From Bacteroidales bacterium (GTDB lineage: Bacteria; Bacteroidota; Bacteroidia; Bacteroidales; UBA932), in contig JAILQG010000054.1 in the NCBI GenBank assembly GCA_024699055.1, positions 1 to 38,305 of the forward strand: 38,305 nucleotides of DNA, written 5' to 3'. The notes beneath the pieces were generated by a model. The model worked only from the letters and a program-made list of their open reading frames with translations. It had not been told where the DNA came from and searched no databases. The position numbers and the translations under genes were made by a program. This document shows positions 1-8,807 of this stretch, in pieces. How positions within the stretch are numbered: the first letter of the stretch is position 1; every line of letters begins with the position of its first letter.

Positions 1-1005
1 GACCTCATCCGCGGCCACATCGAAGTGAACACCGACACCCTCGACGACAAGGTGCTGTGGAAACGTTCCGACGAGCTCCCCACATATCATCTGGCCAACA
101 TCGTGGACGACCACCTCATGGAAATCACCGAGGTTATCCGCGGCGAGGAATGGCTTCCGTCCCTGCCTCTGCACTACATGCTTTACAAGGCGTTCGGGTG
201 GCAGGACACCCAGCCCAGGTTTGCCCACCTGTCGCTGCTGCTCAAACCCAGCGGCCAGGGAAAGCTGAGCAAGCGCGACGGCGACAAGCTCGGATTCCCC
301 GTATTCCCGCTGCGATGGGTAAGCCCGGAGGGGGAAGTCACCAGGGGTTACCGCGAGGACGGCTATTTCCCCGAGGCGTTCATCAACATGCTGGCGTTCC
401 TCGGCTGGAATCCCGGCGACGAAAGGGAGATCCTCTCTCTGAAGGAGCTCTCCGAGGCCTTCTCGCTGGAAAGGGTCATCAAGTCCGGAGCCCGCTTCAA
501 TCCCGAAAAGGCAAAGTGGTACAACAAGGAATACCTGCGCATGAAGTCGGATGAAGAACTGGCGGAAGCGTACCTTCCCATGCTGAAAGAGCAAGGCGTG
601 GATGCGACTCCCGAATATGCGGCGAGGGCGATTTCGGTCATCAAGGACCGTGCAAGCTTCGTGGCCGATTTCTGGACGGCGGCGCCGTATCTTTTCGTCG
701 CCCCTTCAGCATACACCGACAAGGACGTCGCGAAGTTCTGGGTACCGGAGGCCGTCGAACCACTCAAAAAGGTCCGCGACCTTATTTCGGATTATTCCGG
801 AAAAATGGAGCCCGCCTCCATCGCCGAAGCTATCGAAGGCTATATCAAGCAGAACGAGTGGCCGATAGGTAAAGTCATGAACTGCCTCCGCCTGGCGCTG
901 ACCGGTTCGGCGAGCGGTCTCGGCATCGCCGAAATCATCTACACCATAGGTACCGCAGAGGCCGCCGCGCGCATCGACAGGGCATTCGCCGTATTGAACA
1001 AATAA
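1..1005 (+). CDS. gltX: Glutamyl-tRNA synthetase, 5'-truncated by the window edge
   Basis: Class I aminoacyl-tRNA synthetase that charges tRNA-Glu with glutamate in the cytoplasm. The frame is open from base 1 without a credible start, so the N-terminal part with the HIGH motif lies outside the window; a GTG at base 25 is internal. About 334 residues remain of a family usually near 500. Visible landmarks are the catalytic-core stretch with VIRGEEWLPS, followed by LSKRDG, the family's form of the KMSKS loop. The rest is the helical anticodon-binding region (WNPGDEREI, FNPEKAKWYN). It ends at TAA, and rpiB starts 10 bases later on the same strand, so the two may be co-transcribed. Confidence 0.97.
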   Translation, partial: DLIRGHIEVNTDTLDDKVLWKRSDELPTYHLANIVDDHLMEITEVIRGEEWLPSLPLHYMLYKAFGWQDTQPRFAHLSLLLKPSGQGKLSKRDGDKLGFPVFPLRWVSPEGEVTRGYREDGYFPEAFINMLAFLGWNPGDEREILSLKELSEAFSLERVIKSGARFNPEKAKWYNKEYLRMKSDEELAEAYLPMLKEQGVDATPEYAARAISVIKDRASFVADFWTAAPYLFVAPSAYTDKDVAKFWVPEAVEPLKKVRDLISDYSGKMEPASIAEAIEGYIKQNEWPIGKVMNCLRLALTGSASGLGIAEIIYTIGTAEAAARIDRAFAVLNK

Positions 1006-1015
1006 TTCTCTGGTT

Positions 1016-1447
1016 ATGAAAATAGGAATCTGCTCCGACCACGCCGGTCTCGACTACAAGACGAAACTCATTTCCTACCTTCTCGGCAAGGGCCATGAGG
1101 TGGTGAATTTCGGAACCGACTCGCATGACAGCTGCGACTATCCCGATTTCGCGCATCCGCTCGCGTCGGCGGTCGAAAACGGGGAAGTGAACTGCGGTAT
1201 CGCGATTTGCGGAACCGGTAACGGCATGGCCATGACACTCAATCACCACAGGGGCGTCAGGGCCGGTCTTGCATGGAACATGGCTGTCGCAGGGCTTGTC
1301 AAGGAGCACAACAACGCGAACGTGCTTGTGCTTCCGGCGCGATTCATCAGCTACCGCATGGCCGTGAGCTGCGTGCGCGTGTGGCTATCCACGGCATTCG
1401 CCGGCGGCCGCCATCAGCGTCGCATCGACAAAATACCTGTGGAATAA
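1016..1447 (+). CDS. rpiB: Ribose-5-phosphate isomerase B
   Basis: Interconverts ribose 5-phosphate and ribulose 5-phosphate in the pentose phosphate pathway. The protein has 143 residues, normal for RpiB/LacAB isomerases. It begins MKIGICSDHAG with the substrate-binding Asp8-His9, has the catalytic Cys65 in ICGTGNG, and His98 in KEHNNANVL. These match the E. coli RpiB active-site pattern. The ATG lies 10 bases after the gltX stop. The 3' end faces ftsZ with only 8 bases between the stop codons and no visible terminator, so transcripts of the two convergent units probably overlap. An allose-6-phosphate isomerase activity cannot be excluded. Confidence 0.95.
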   Translation: MKIGICSDHAGLDYKTKLISYLLGKGHEVVNFGTDSHDSCDYPDFAHPLASAVENGEVNCGIAICGTGNGMAMTLNHHRGVRAGLAWNMAVAGLVKEHNNANVLVLPARFISYRMAVSCVRVWLSTAFAGGRHQRRIDKIPVE

Positions 1448-1455
1448 GCGCCGGT

Positions 1456-2700
1456 TCAGTCTTTCCGGAGCTGTCTTCTGATAGCCGGAATGCTTTCGAA
1501 GTTGGAAATATCCTGACCTTCGCTCACCAGCAGGGCGGGGCGCTTGTCCGGGTCGTAGTGGAAGGCGCGCTCGTTCTCCTTGCTGGAGTAGCCGATGCGG
1601 GAATTGAAATCCGATGAAAGGATAATCCCTTCGCCCCTGGCCTGCTCGCCCTTGTCGTAGACGAAGTTCTTGTCGATAACTATGTAATTGTCAACGTCTT
1701 TCGCGGCTTCTCCCACTACGTCCGAGAAGCGCAGCCCCGTGACTATGGAGGTGATGCGGATGGTGTCGCCGGCATCCTTGTCGTAATTGTATATGATGCC
1801 GCGCTTGAAGTTGTTGGCTCCGCCAGTGTACTCGTCTATCTTGTCGTTGAGCTTCTTCATCTCGTTCATGCTCAGGTTGTGCTCGTTGTGCGGAACGGTG
1901 ATGTTCACAAGCACTTTCTTTGCACTCTTGAGGTCGAAGTCGTTCTGGAGGGGAGACTCGAAGGCGCCCTTCACGGCCTGTTCGATGCGCTTCTCGCCGC
2001 TTCCGGTTCCGCAGCCCATCAGTGCCATGCCGCTGTCCTTCATGAGGGTCTTCACGTCCTCGAAGTCCACGTTGATGTAGCCTTTCTTCTTTATGATCTC
2101 GATAATGCCGCGCACGGCTATGGAGAGCACCTCATCGGCCTTCGGAAATGCGTCGTGGATAAGCTGGTCGCCGAAGAAGTCGTAGAGCTTCTCGTTGTTG
2201 ATGATGATGAGGCTGTCCACGTTCTTTTCGAGTTCGTGAATGCCTTCGAGGGCCCTTGCAAGCGCCTGCCTGCCTTCGTTCAGGAAGGGGATGGTGACCA
2301 CCGCCACCGTCAGTACGCCCTTGTCCTTTGCCATCTTGGCGATGACCGGAGTCGCGCCGGTACCGGTGCCGCCGCCCATGCCGGCGGTGATGAAGAGCAT
2401 CTGGGTGTTGTCTTCCAGCACCACCCTGGCTATGTCGTCCTGTGCATTGATGGCGGCATTGCGGCCCTTGATGGGGTCGGTGCCTGCTCCCAGGCCGTAT
2501 CCGAGCTGGATTTTGCTGGGAACGGAGCTTTCTACCAGATGCTGGCTGTCGGTGTTGCAGACCACGAAGCTGCAGCCTTCTATGCCTTGTTCATACATGT
2601 ACGTGACGGCGTTGCAGCCGCCTCCGCCTACGCCCAAAACCTTTATCGTAGCGTCCGAAACAACCCAATCGGACGGGGTAATCAACTCATTGTCACTCAT
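1456..2700 (-). CDS. ftsZ: Cell division GTPase FtsZ
   Basis: Tubulin-like GTPase that polymerises into the cytokinetic ring at mid-cell. The protein has 414 residues. The nucleotide-binding loop VLGVGGGGCN is near residues 21-30, the tubulin signature GGGTGTG is at 109-115, and the T7 synergy loop NVDFEDV starts at Asn210, with the catalytic Asp212 present. The N-terminal extension before the GTPase fold is short. The tail is short too and ends with IPAIRRQLRKD, probably the conserved C-terminal peptide that contacts FtsA. It is the last gene of the dcw cluster, 15 bases after ftsA, and converges on rpiB. Confidence 0.98.
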   Translation of the reverse strand: MSDNELITPSDWVVSDATIKVLGVGGGGCNAVTYMYEQGIEGCSFVVCNTDSQHLVESSVPSKIQLGYGLGAGTDPIKGRNAAINAQDDIARVVLEDNTQMLFITAGMGGGTGTGATPVIAKMAKDKGVLTVAVVTIPFLNEGRQALARALEGIHELEKNVDSLIIINNEKLYDFFGDQLIHDAFPKADEVLSIAVRGIIEIIKKKGYINVDFEDVKTLMKDSGMALMGCGTGSGEKRIEQAVKGAFESPLQNDFDLKSAKKVLVNITVPHNEHNLSMNEMKKLNDKIDEYTGGANNFKRGIIYNYDKDAGDTIRITSIVTGLRFSDVVGEAAKDVDNYIVIDKNFVYDKGEQARGEGIILSSDFNSRIGYSSKENERAFHYDPDKRPALLVSEGQDISNFESIPAIRRQLRKD

Positions 2701-2715
2701 TTCCGTAAATTTTTA

Positions 2716-4173
2716 TTATTCATCCATACCATCGTAAAGGTTACCTACGCTTTCCCGCAGGGTCTCGGTAATCTTTTTTGTCCATTTGAACATACCCCCC
2801 GTTTTGGGCTTCTTGGGCTTCGGCTCCGGGGGAACGACTTCTCCCCAGTCCTTATCATTGAAAATCGTCGTTTCCTCTTTCGGTTCGTCTTCTTCGAAGA
2901 TGCTCTTCCTTTCGGGCTTCTTAGCCGGTTTCTTCGTCTCCGCCGCAGGCGCGGGCTTTTTCTCTTCCGCCTTCTTGCCTTTTTCGTCGGCACAGTTCAG
3001 ATGTTCGTCCGTGATGGCGAGCAGAAGCATTCCCACGGTGGCTGCAGCAGCGGTTTCGCCTATGCCCGGGCAGTCCACAAAAGACAGTTTGCGGGCCTTG
3101 GGGAATCCGATCCTGACGTTGTAGCCAGACATCTGCTTGATGAAATTCGCACAGTTGACCAGATTGGCCCCGCCGCCGGTGAGCACGATTCCGTTGCGGA
3201 GTTTGTCGGCGTAGCCGCTCTCCTGGATCTTAAAGAGGATAGCGTCGACTATTTCCTTGAGCCTTGCGGTAATGATTTCGGAAAGGTACTTGATGCTGAG
3301 CTGCTGTGAGGTTCCGTCCTCTTCGTCGTTGATTGACAGCACCTTGTCGCTCATGCTCTGCAGTCTTTCAGGCATGCAGGCGCCGAAGGCGAGCTTTATG
3401 TTCTCCGCCAGCCTGCTTGTGAAGCCGCACTCGAATTTGATGTCAGTGGTGATGCTCTTGCCACCGAAGGGGATGGCGTAATAATAGCGGAGGATGTTGT
3501 CCTGGAATATCGTCACCGAAGTGACACCTGCGCCCATTTCAATCAGGGCGACTCCGTTTTCCTTCTCTTCTCCGGTGAGCACTGCGTCGGCGGTCGCACG
3601 GGGGAGGAAGTATCTGTTGGCTTCCGCCACGCCGGCGTTGTTCAGCAGGATGTTTATGTTGCTCACAGCCTTCTTGTTGCCCACGAAGACCTTGAAATTC
3701 CCCTGCAGGCTGGAGGATGGCATTCCTACCACGTCTTCCTCGCTGTAGTTGAGGGCGTCCTCGGTGGAAAAAGACTGGGCGACGGCTCCGTACATCTCCT
3801 CGTGGTCCTCGTCGTCGAGGGGATAGGTGTCCAGCGCCATGTCTTTCACGCCGTCAATCTCCTCCTGGGTGATGCAGGATCCGGGGTCGCTCCTCTGGGT
3901 TTCGGCGAAAGCGGTCTCCTGGCGCACTCCGTAGCGGGGAAGGCCGACGACTACCTGTGTGATCTTGATGCCGAGTTCGTTCTCGGCGTCTGAAATTGCC
4001 TGCTTGAGGGGAACGGAGGCCTTGACCGGATTGAAGATGCGGCCATATCGCACCCCGTCCGAGGGAACCTCGCGGTAATAGAGGATCTGGGTGTTGTCGC
4101 CGGTGACTTTCGCAACGGAGACGGCTATCTTTCCCGTACCCAGGTCGACTGTGGTTATGTATCTGTCTTTCAT
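2716..4173 (-). CDS. ftsA: Cell division protein FtsA (actin-like), with long C-terminal linker
   Basis: Actin-fold ATPase that ties FtsZ filaments to the membrane. The N-terminus reads TTVDLGTGKIAVSVAKV (phosphate 1 loop) and GIVLTGGGANL is the adenosine motif. The start chosen gives MKDRYITT; an in-frame ATG nine codons upstream at 4200 would overlap ftsQ and add an unconserved segment. After the actin core (about 385 residues) comes a linker of about 70 residues rich in Lys, Glu and Pro, and then an amphipathic helix, MFKWTKKITETLRESV, typical of the membrane-targeting tail. At 485 residues it is longer than the roughly 420 of E. coli FtsA because of this linker. It sits between ftsQ and ftsZ. 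Confidence 0.96.
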   Translation of the reverse strand: MKDRYITTVDLGTGKIAVSVAKVTGDNTQILYYREVPSDGVRYGRIFNPVKASVPLKQAISDAENELGIKITQVVVGLPRYGVRQETAFAETQRSDPGSCITQEEIDGVKDMALDTYPLDDEDHEEMYGAVAQSFSTEDALNYSEEDVVGMPSSSLQGNFKVFVGNKKAVSNINILLNNAGVAEANRYFLPRATADAVLTGEEKENGVALIEMGAGVTSVTIFQDNILRYYYAIPFGGKSITTDIKFECGFTSRLAENIKLAFGACMPERLQSMSDKVLSINDEEDGTSQQLSIKYLSEIITARLKEIVDAILFKIQESGYADKLRNGIVLTGGGANLVNCANFIKQMSGYNVRIGFPKARKLSFVDCPGIGETAAAATVGMLLLAITDEHLNCADEKGKKAEEKKPAPAAETKKPAKKPERKSIFEEDEPKEETTIFNDKDWGEVVPPEPKPKKPKTGGMFKWTKKITETLRESVGNLYDGMDE

Positions 4174-4184
4174 GATATTATGTT

Positions 4185-4964
4185 TTATTTTTGTCTGCAA
4201 ACGATTTGTCCCTCATACTTCACGTTCACGCTGCGGTAGTAGGCCGAGTCTTTCGCGGGCCTGATGTAGCGGTAGTAATCTTCCATGCGGGAGAATTTTT
4301 CCTTGAATTTGTCGGGCGCCCCGAAGATGAAATGCTCTGCTCCCTCACGAGGGTACAGCACGAGGTCTCCGTTGGGCTGCACGTTTATCTGGGATATGTT
4401 GTCGGCCCATGTCCTGCTTTTCTTCATGTAATCGAGCAGGTCGAGCATCTGCATTATCCACTCCTTCTCCTTTTCGCTTCCGGCCTCGCCCTTATAGCCC
4501 TTGGTCAGCTGAAGGGGGAGTGCTCCGTCCACCACGGGCACCAGGGGACTGTAGCTGCCCTGATGCGGGAAGATGAAGCCGGTCCGGTCGGCATAGCAGC
4601 TGAATCCGTTCCCCTGGAAGCGGATGGCCGGCTCCCTCTGGCTGACGCTTATGTGAAGGATGCCGTCGTCGGTAATCCACGCTTCGCTCTTGCGTACGGC
4701 GCTGCGGATGTCCAGGACCTTCTCTATGCGGCTGAGGTCCACGCTGTCCAGGCGCTCTCCGAGGTATGAGCCGTAGTAGTCCTTGAGATATTCCTTGATA
4801 TCGTTTTCACTCACGAATCTGCCTCCCTTCGGCAATTGGACATCGAGTCCGTTGCAGGTCAGCACATGCCTGCCGGCGGACGCACTGCCGTACACGAGGG
4901 CGGTGACGGCGGCGAAAAGTGCCAGCGTCACTACTAAAAGCAGTATTCGGAGTCCTTTTTTCAT
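4185..4964 (-). CDS. ftsQ: Cell division protein FtsQ (DivIB-like, POTRA domain)
   Basis: Single-pass divisome protein expected to hold the FtsI/FtsW/FtsL synthase at the septum. The protein has 259 residues: a short basic N-terminus (MKKGLR), one hydrophobic helix at about residues 5-27, then a periplasmic region. That region begins with a POTRA-like stretch (VSENDIKEYL, RSAVRKSEAWI) and continues with the FtsQ beta domain (FSCYADRTGFIFP). Sequence conservation in this family is low, so the name rests on topology and on its position between murC and ftsA. The ATG overlaps the murC stop by four bases. Confidence 0.88.
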   Translation of the reverse strand: MKKGLRILLLVVTLALFAAVTALVYGSASAGRHVLTCNGLDVQLPKGGRFVSENDIKEYLKDYYGSYLGERLDSVDLSRIEKVLDIRSAVRKSEAWITDDGILHISVSQREPAIRFQGNGFSCYADRTGFIFPHQGSYSPLVPVVDGALPLQLTKGYKGEAGSEKEKEWIMQMLDLLDYMKKSRTWADNISQINVQPNGDLVLYPREGAEHFIFGAPDKFKEKFSRMEDYYRYIRPAKDSAYYRSVNVKYEGQIVCRQK

Positions 4965-6319
4965 ATCCTCTTCAGAAGCATTTCCCTGATGGGTTCAACG
5001 AAACGGTCGATATTGCCCGCACCGAAGGTCACGAGCACGTCAAGCCGTTCCTTTTCGAGGAAGGCCATGAGCTCATCCTTTTTGAGCAGAAGCTTTTCGG
5101 GAGCGGTCACGTCCTTGTAGATCATTTCGGAAGTAACTCCGGGAATGGGCTCCTCCCGAGCCGGATAGATGTCCAGCAGGATCAGCTTGTCCACCATGCT
5201 CAGGGCCTTTGCGAACTCGGGGGCGAAATCGCGGGTGCGGGTATAGAGGTGGGGCTGGAAAACCGCCGTGATCTTCCTGTGCGGGAACATCCCCCTGATG
5301 GAGGAGATGGCGGCCTCGAGCTCGTTGGGATGATGGGCGTAATCGTCTATGTACGTGAGCCTCGGGGTGTTGACATGTTCGTCCAGGCGCCGTTTCGCGC
5401 CCTGGAACGTGCCTATGGCGTGGCGGAGTTTCTGCCCGTCCACACCATGGCAGAGGCATATTGCGCTGGCGGCGATGCTGTTCTCGACGTTTACCCAGCC
5501 GAGCGTGCCCACCCGGATGTCGCACAGTACGCCTCCCGGATAATGGAGGTCGTAAGTGTAATGCCCGTATTCGTCGAGGCGCATGTTCTCGGCATAGAAG
5601 TGTGCGCGTGAATCTTCCAGCGCATAGGTGAAGAGCTTGGCGTCGGTCTCCGTGTCGGACAGGGGAAGCCCGTACTTGTATATCAGGATGCCGGAAACCT
5701 GGGCGGCGAAGTCCCTGAAGGCCTGCTGGTAATGCTCCAGGTCGCCGTAGATGTCAAGATGGTCGGCGTCCATCGCGGTTATCGCCGCGATGGCGGGATG
5801 GAGCTGGAGGAAGCTGCGGTCGAATTCGTCGGCCTCCGCCACCACGACCGGATTGCGGCTCACCAGCATGTTGGTGTTGTAGTTTTTCGAGATGCCTCCG
5901 AGGAAGGCGCTGCATCCCTCTCCACTTTCCGTGAGTATATGTGCCACCATGGAGGAAGTGGTGGTCTTGCCGTGGGTGCCCGCAACTGCGAGACAGGTCT
6001 GCCCCTGCGTTATCTCCCCGAGCATGCGGCTGCGCTTGACGACGCGGTAGCCGTGGGAGTTGACGTATTGATACTCAGCGAGATCCTCGGGGATCGCCGG
6101 GGTGTAGACCACCAGCGTATCCTCCACGTCCTGGGGAATGAGCGACGGATCGTCGTCGTAATGTACGGCTATGCCCTCATTCTCGAGTTCGCTGGTCAGG
6201 TCGGAAGGCGTGCGGTCGTATCCCGAGACTTTCAGCCCCTTGAACGCATAGTACCGCGCAATCGCGCTCATTCCGATTCCTCCAATTCCGAGGAAATATA
6301 CGTTGCTGTACTTTATCAT
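4961..6319 (-). CDS. murC: UDP-N-acetylmuramate--L-alanine ligase
   Basis: Adds L-Ala to UDP-MurNAc, the first amino acid of the peptidoglycan stem peptide; cytoplasmic and ATP-dependent. The 452-residue protein has the N-terminal UDP-binding loop FLGIGGIGMSAIA (about 9-21), the Mur-ligase ATP loop GTHGKTTTSSM (about 114-124) and the C-terminal motif DDYAHHPNE (MurC rather than MurD/E/F). Length is normal. It overlaps murG upstream and ftsQ downstream by four bases each, which suggests translational coupling. Confidence 0.97.
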   Translation of the reverse strand: MIKYSNVYFLGIGGIGMSAIARYYAFKGLKVSGYDRTPSDLTSELENEGIAVHYDDDPSLIPQDVEDTLVVYTPAIPEDLAEYQYVNSHGYRVVKRSRMLGEITQGQTCLAVAGTHGKTTTSSMVAHILTESGEGCSAFLGGISKNYNTNMLVSRNPVVVAEADEFDRSFLQLHPAIAAITAMDADHLDIYGDLEHYQQAFRDFAAQVSGILIYKYGLPLSDTETDAKLFTYALEDSRAHFYAENMRLDEYGHYTYDLHYPGGVLCDIRVGTLGWVNVENSIAASAICLCHGVDGQKLRHAIGTFQGAKRRLDEHVNTPRLTYIDDYAHHPNELEAAISSIRGMFPHRKITAVFQPHLYTRTRDFAPEFAKALSMVDKLILLDIYPAREEPIPGVTSEMIYKDVTAPEKLLLKKDELMAFLEKERLDVLVTFGAGNIDRFVEPIREMLLKRI

Positions 6320-7443
6320 TTTACGAGTTTGTAGATTTCGTCCGCTATGGTTTGGGCCGCGTCCAGGCGTGCGAGCGGGGTTACGTTCCTGGACAGTTCC
6401 GCTATCTTTTCGGGATCGTGGACCAGCTTGAGCGCCACCGGAAGCAGTTCGTCCGCGGCGTCGGCGTCTTTCACCAGCATGGCCGCATCCTTATTTACGA
6501 GGGCCATGGCGTTGTGGGTCTGGTGGTCCTCAGCCACATTGGGGGAGGGTACGAACACAGCGGCCTTGCCTGCGGCGCAGATTTCGGACACGGAAGATGC
6601 TCCGCTGCGGGAGACGATGACGTCGGCCATTGCATAGGCGAGGTCCATTCGGGAGATGAAGTCGGTGTAGTGGATGTTGGGCAGCTGGCGTCCGGCCATG
6701 AATTTGTCGATGCCGGCCTTGTAATAGCGTCCGCACTGCCACAGCACTTCGACGTCATCTCCGTCGGGGCAGCTGCATTCTATCCATTTCTTCATGGCAT
6801 TGTTGAGCGTACCGCTGCCCAGGCTGCCGCCCACTATGAAGATGTGCTTCTTAGCGGGGTCGAGCCCGTAGAACTTGAAGGCCTCGGCCTTGTCCGCTTC
6901 GGTATACGGATGGATTTCGGAACGGATGGGATTGCCCGAGAAGACTATCTTCTCGGCGGGGAAGAACCTCTCCATCCCCTCGTAGGCGACGCAGATGCAG
7001 TCCACCTTGTTTCCCAGCATCTTGTTGGTGAGGCCGGCGAATCCGTTCTGCTCCTGGATGAGGGAGGGAATGTGCATGGCGGTCGCCCTGCGGAGAAGGG
7101 GAGCGCTGGCGTATCCGCCCACTCCGACTGCCACGTCGGGCTTGAATTCCTTCAGCACCCGTCCTGCCTTGATAATGCTCTGGAGGAGTTTGAAGGGTAC
7201 CAGCGCGTCGTTCACCAGATTCTTGGCGTTGAGCTTGCGCTGAAGCCCCACGATGGGCAGGCCCACTATCTTGTAGCCGGCTGCGGGAACCTTCTCCATC
7301 TCCATCTTGCCCTCCGCTCCCACGAAGAGTATCTCGGTTTCAGGGTTCAGCTCCCTGAGCTTGTTGGCTATGGAGATGGCGGGGAAAATGTGGCCCCCGG
7401 TTCCGCCTCCGCTGATAATGACGCGTAATTTTTTATAATTCAT
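6316..7443 (-). CDS. murG: UDP-GlcNAc:lipid I N-acetylglucosaminyltransferase
   Basis: Peripheral inner-membrane GT-B glycosyltransferase that transfers GlcNAc onto lipid I to give lipid II. The protein has 375 residues. Its first glycine loop is ISGGGTGGHIFPA (about 10-22), and a second glycine-rich stretch, IVGGSLGSG, opens the C-terminal domain. SRSGASSVSE and the sugar-nucleotide site ending EDHQTHNA follow. It overlaps ftsW by 11 bases and murC by four. Confidence 0.97.
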   Translation of the reverse strand: MNYKKLRVIISGGGTGGHIFPAISIANKLRELNPETEILFVGAEGKMEMEKVPAAGYKIVGLPIVGLQRKLNAKNLVNDALVPFKLLQSIIKAGRVLKEFKPDVAVGVGGYASAPLLRRATAMHIPSLIQEQNGFAGLTNKMLGNKVDCICVAYEGMERFFPAEKIVFSGNPIRSEIHPYTEADKAEAFKFYGLDPAKKHIFIVGGSLGSGTLNNAMKKWIECSCPDGDDVEVLWQCGRYYKAGIDKFMAGRQLPNIHYTDFISRMDLAYAMADVIVSRSGASSVSEICAAGKAAVFVPSPNVAEDHQTHNAMALVNKDAAMLVKDADAADELLPVALKLVHDPEKIAELSRNVTPLARLDAAQTIADEIYKLVK

Positions 7444-8803
7444 CTTCCTGATCCATTATTTCCGTTAAGTCTTTTCCGCTCTCGAAATCGTCCAGGGCGT
7501 CGAGTTCCACTTTCACTTCGGCGCGTTCCACAAGCGGTTCCGCCTGCTGCTGCTCCCTCTTCATCTTGCGCGAAGCGTAGCGCGAGATGGAAAGGATGAT
7601 TCCGAAAGCCACGCTGAAACAGAGGAATGCCGATGCTCCGTGGCTTACCAGCGGGAGCGTCTGGCCCGTCATGGGCCCGATGTCGCAGTTGACGAACATG
7701 TGCAGGAAAGCCTGCAGCACTATGAGCATCAGCAGCCCGGCCACGGCGAGTTTCGCGAATAGGTTGTTCCCGCAGTTGCGTACAATTATGGAACCGCGCG
7801 CGAGAAGGCTGATGTACAGCATGAGTACGATTATTCCGCCGAGGACTCCGTATTCCTCTATGATGAAGGAGAACATGTAGTCTTCCGAGATGTCAGGGAC
7901 GACGTATCTCTGGGTGCTCTGTCCGGGGCCTTTGCCTATCAGGCCGCCCTCGTGTATGGCTATCCTTGCGCTATAGGGCTGCCGTATCTTGTCGAGGGCC
8001 TCATAATATTCCACGGAACCCGTGCGGGCATCGATGACCTGCCGCTCGTAATCTTCCTTGTCGAAGATACGGGAAATGCCGGTGCCGATGCGTTTCATGA
8101 CCTTGCCGTCGGAGATTTTGAAGACGGCGTAGGATCCGCCCACCATCAGGATTCCGGCGCCTACGAGTATGGCCATGTCCCTGAAGCTGCCTCCGCCTAT
8201 GAGGATGGTGATGAACATCATGCCTCCGATTACGACGGCGCTGGAGTTACTGCCGGGGATGATCATCAGGAAGGTGATTACGAAAGGCGCGTAGATGTAG
8301 AGTATCTTCTTCCAGATATCCTTCTTCGGCCCTTTCAGGGTACCCCTCTTGAAAGCGTCGAGAGCCCAGGCCAGATACATTATCATGGCTACCTTGACCA
8401 CTTCGAATACGTGTACCTGTACCGGTCCCACCTGCAGGATTCGCCTGGCGCCGTTTATTTCGATGGAACGGACGAAACCGAGGTTGAGCTTGAGGTCGAG
8501 GATGGCGAGCAGCGTAAAGGACAGAAGGAACCCCCACTTGCTGAGCCACATGATGAAATTCAGGTTGCGGATGTTGTATATCAGGATGACAAAACCGATA
8601 CCGACGGCCACCAGTATGAGCTGGGACTTCACGACGTCTATCCTGGACTGCCCGCTTCCGAGCAGCTGGGAAGTGGAGGAGAACATGCACAGCACGCTTA
8701 TCAGCATGAGCAGCAGCACGATCATCCACACTACCTTGTCCCCCTCGATGTTCTCGAAGAGGTTCCAGAGACTTCTCTTTCCGATTTTGGTCTTGCCTTC
8801 CAT
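7433..8803 (-). CDS. ftsW: Septal peptidoglycan polymerase FtsW (SEDS family)
   Basis: Multispanning SEDS glycosyltransferase that polymerises lipid II at the septum together with FtsI. The 456 residues contain about ten hydrophobic helices. The conserved region reads GGLIGKGPGQSTQRYVVPDI, then DYMFSFIIEEYG, with PMTGQTLPLVSHGASAF near the last helices. A cytoplasmic tail of about 45 residues rich in Glu and Asp follows the last helix. RodA is the main alternative, but the position between murD and murG in the dcw cluster favours FtsW. Confidence 0.95.
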   Translation of the reverse strand: MEGKTKIGKRSLWNLFENIEGDKVVWMIVLLLMLISVLCMFSSTSQLLGSGQSRIDVVKSQLILVAVGIGFVILIYNIRNLNFIMWLSKWGFLLSFTLLAILDLKLNLGFVRSIEINGARRILQVGPVQVHVFEVVKVAMIMYLAWALDAFKRGTLKGPKKDIWKKILYIYAPFVITFLMIIPGSNSSAVVIGGMMFITILIGGGSFRDMAILVGAGILMVGGSYAVFKISDGKVMKRIGTGISRIFDKEDYERQVIDARTGSVEYYEALDKIRQPYSARIAIHEGGLIGKGPGQSTQRYVVPDISEDYMFSFIIEEYGVLGGIIVLMLYISLLARGSIIVRNCGNNLFAKLAVAGLLMLIVLQAFLHMFVNCDIGPMTGQTLPLVSHGASAFLCFSVAFGIILSISRYASRKMKREQQQAEPLVERAEVKVELDALDDFESGKDLTEIMDQEDEL

Positions 8804-8807
8804 CGTA

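Noticed and set aside
1879..3309. A 476-codon open frame on the plus strand across ftsZ and ftsA
   Set aside because: Antisense shadow of high-GC coding sequence; composition is His/Val/Leu-rich with no recognisable domain.
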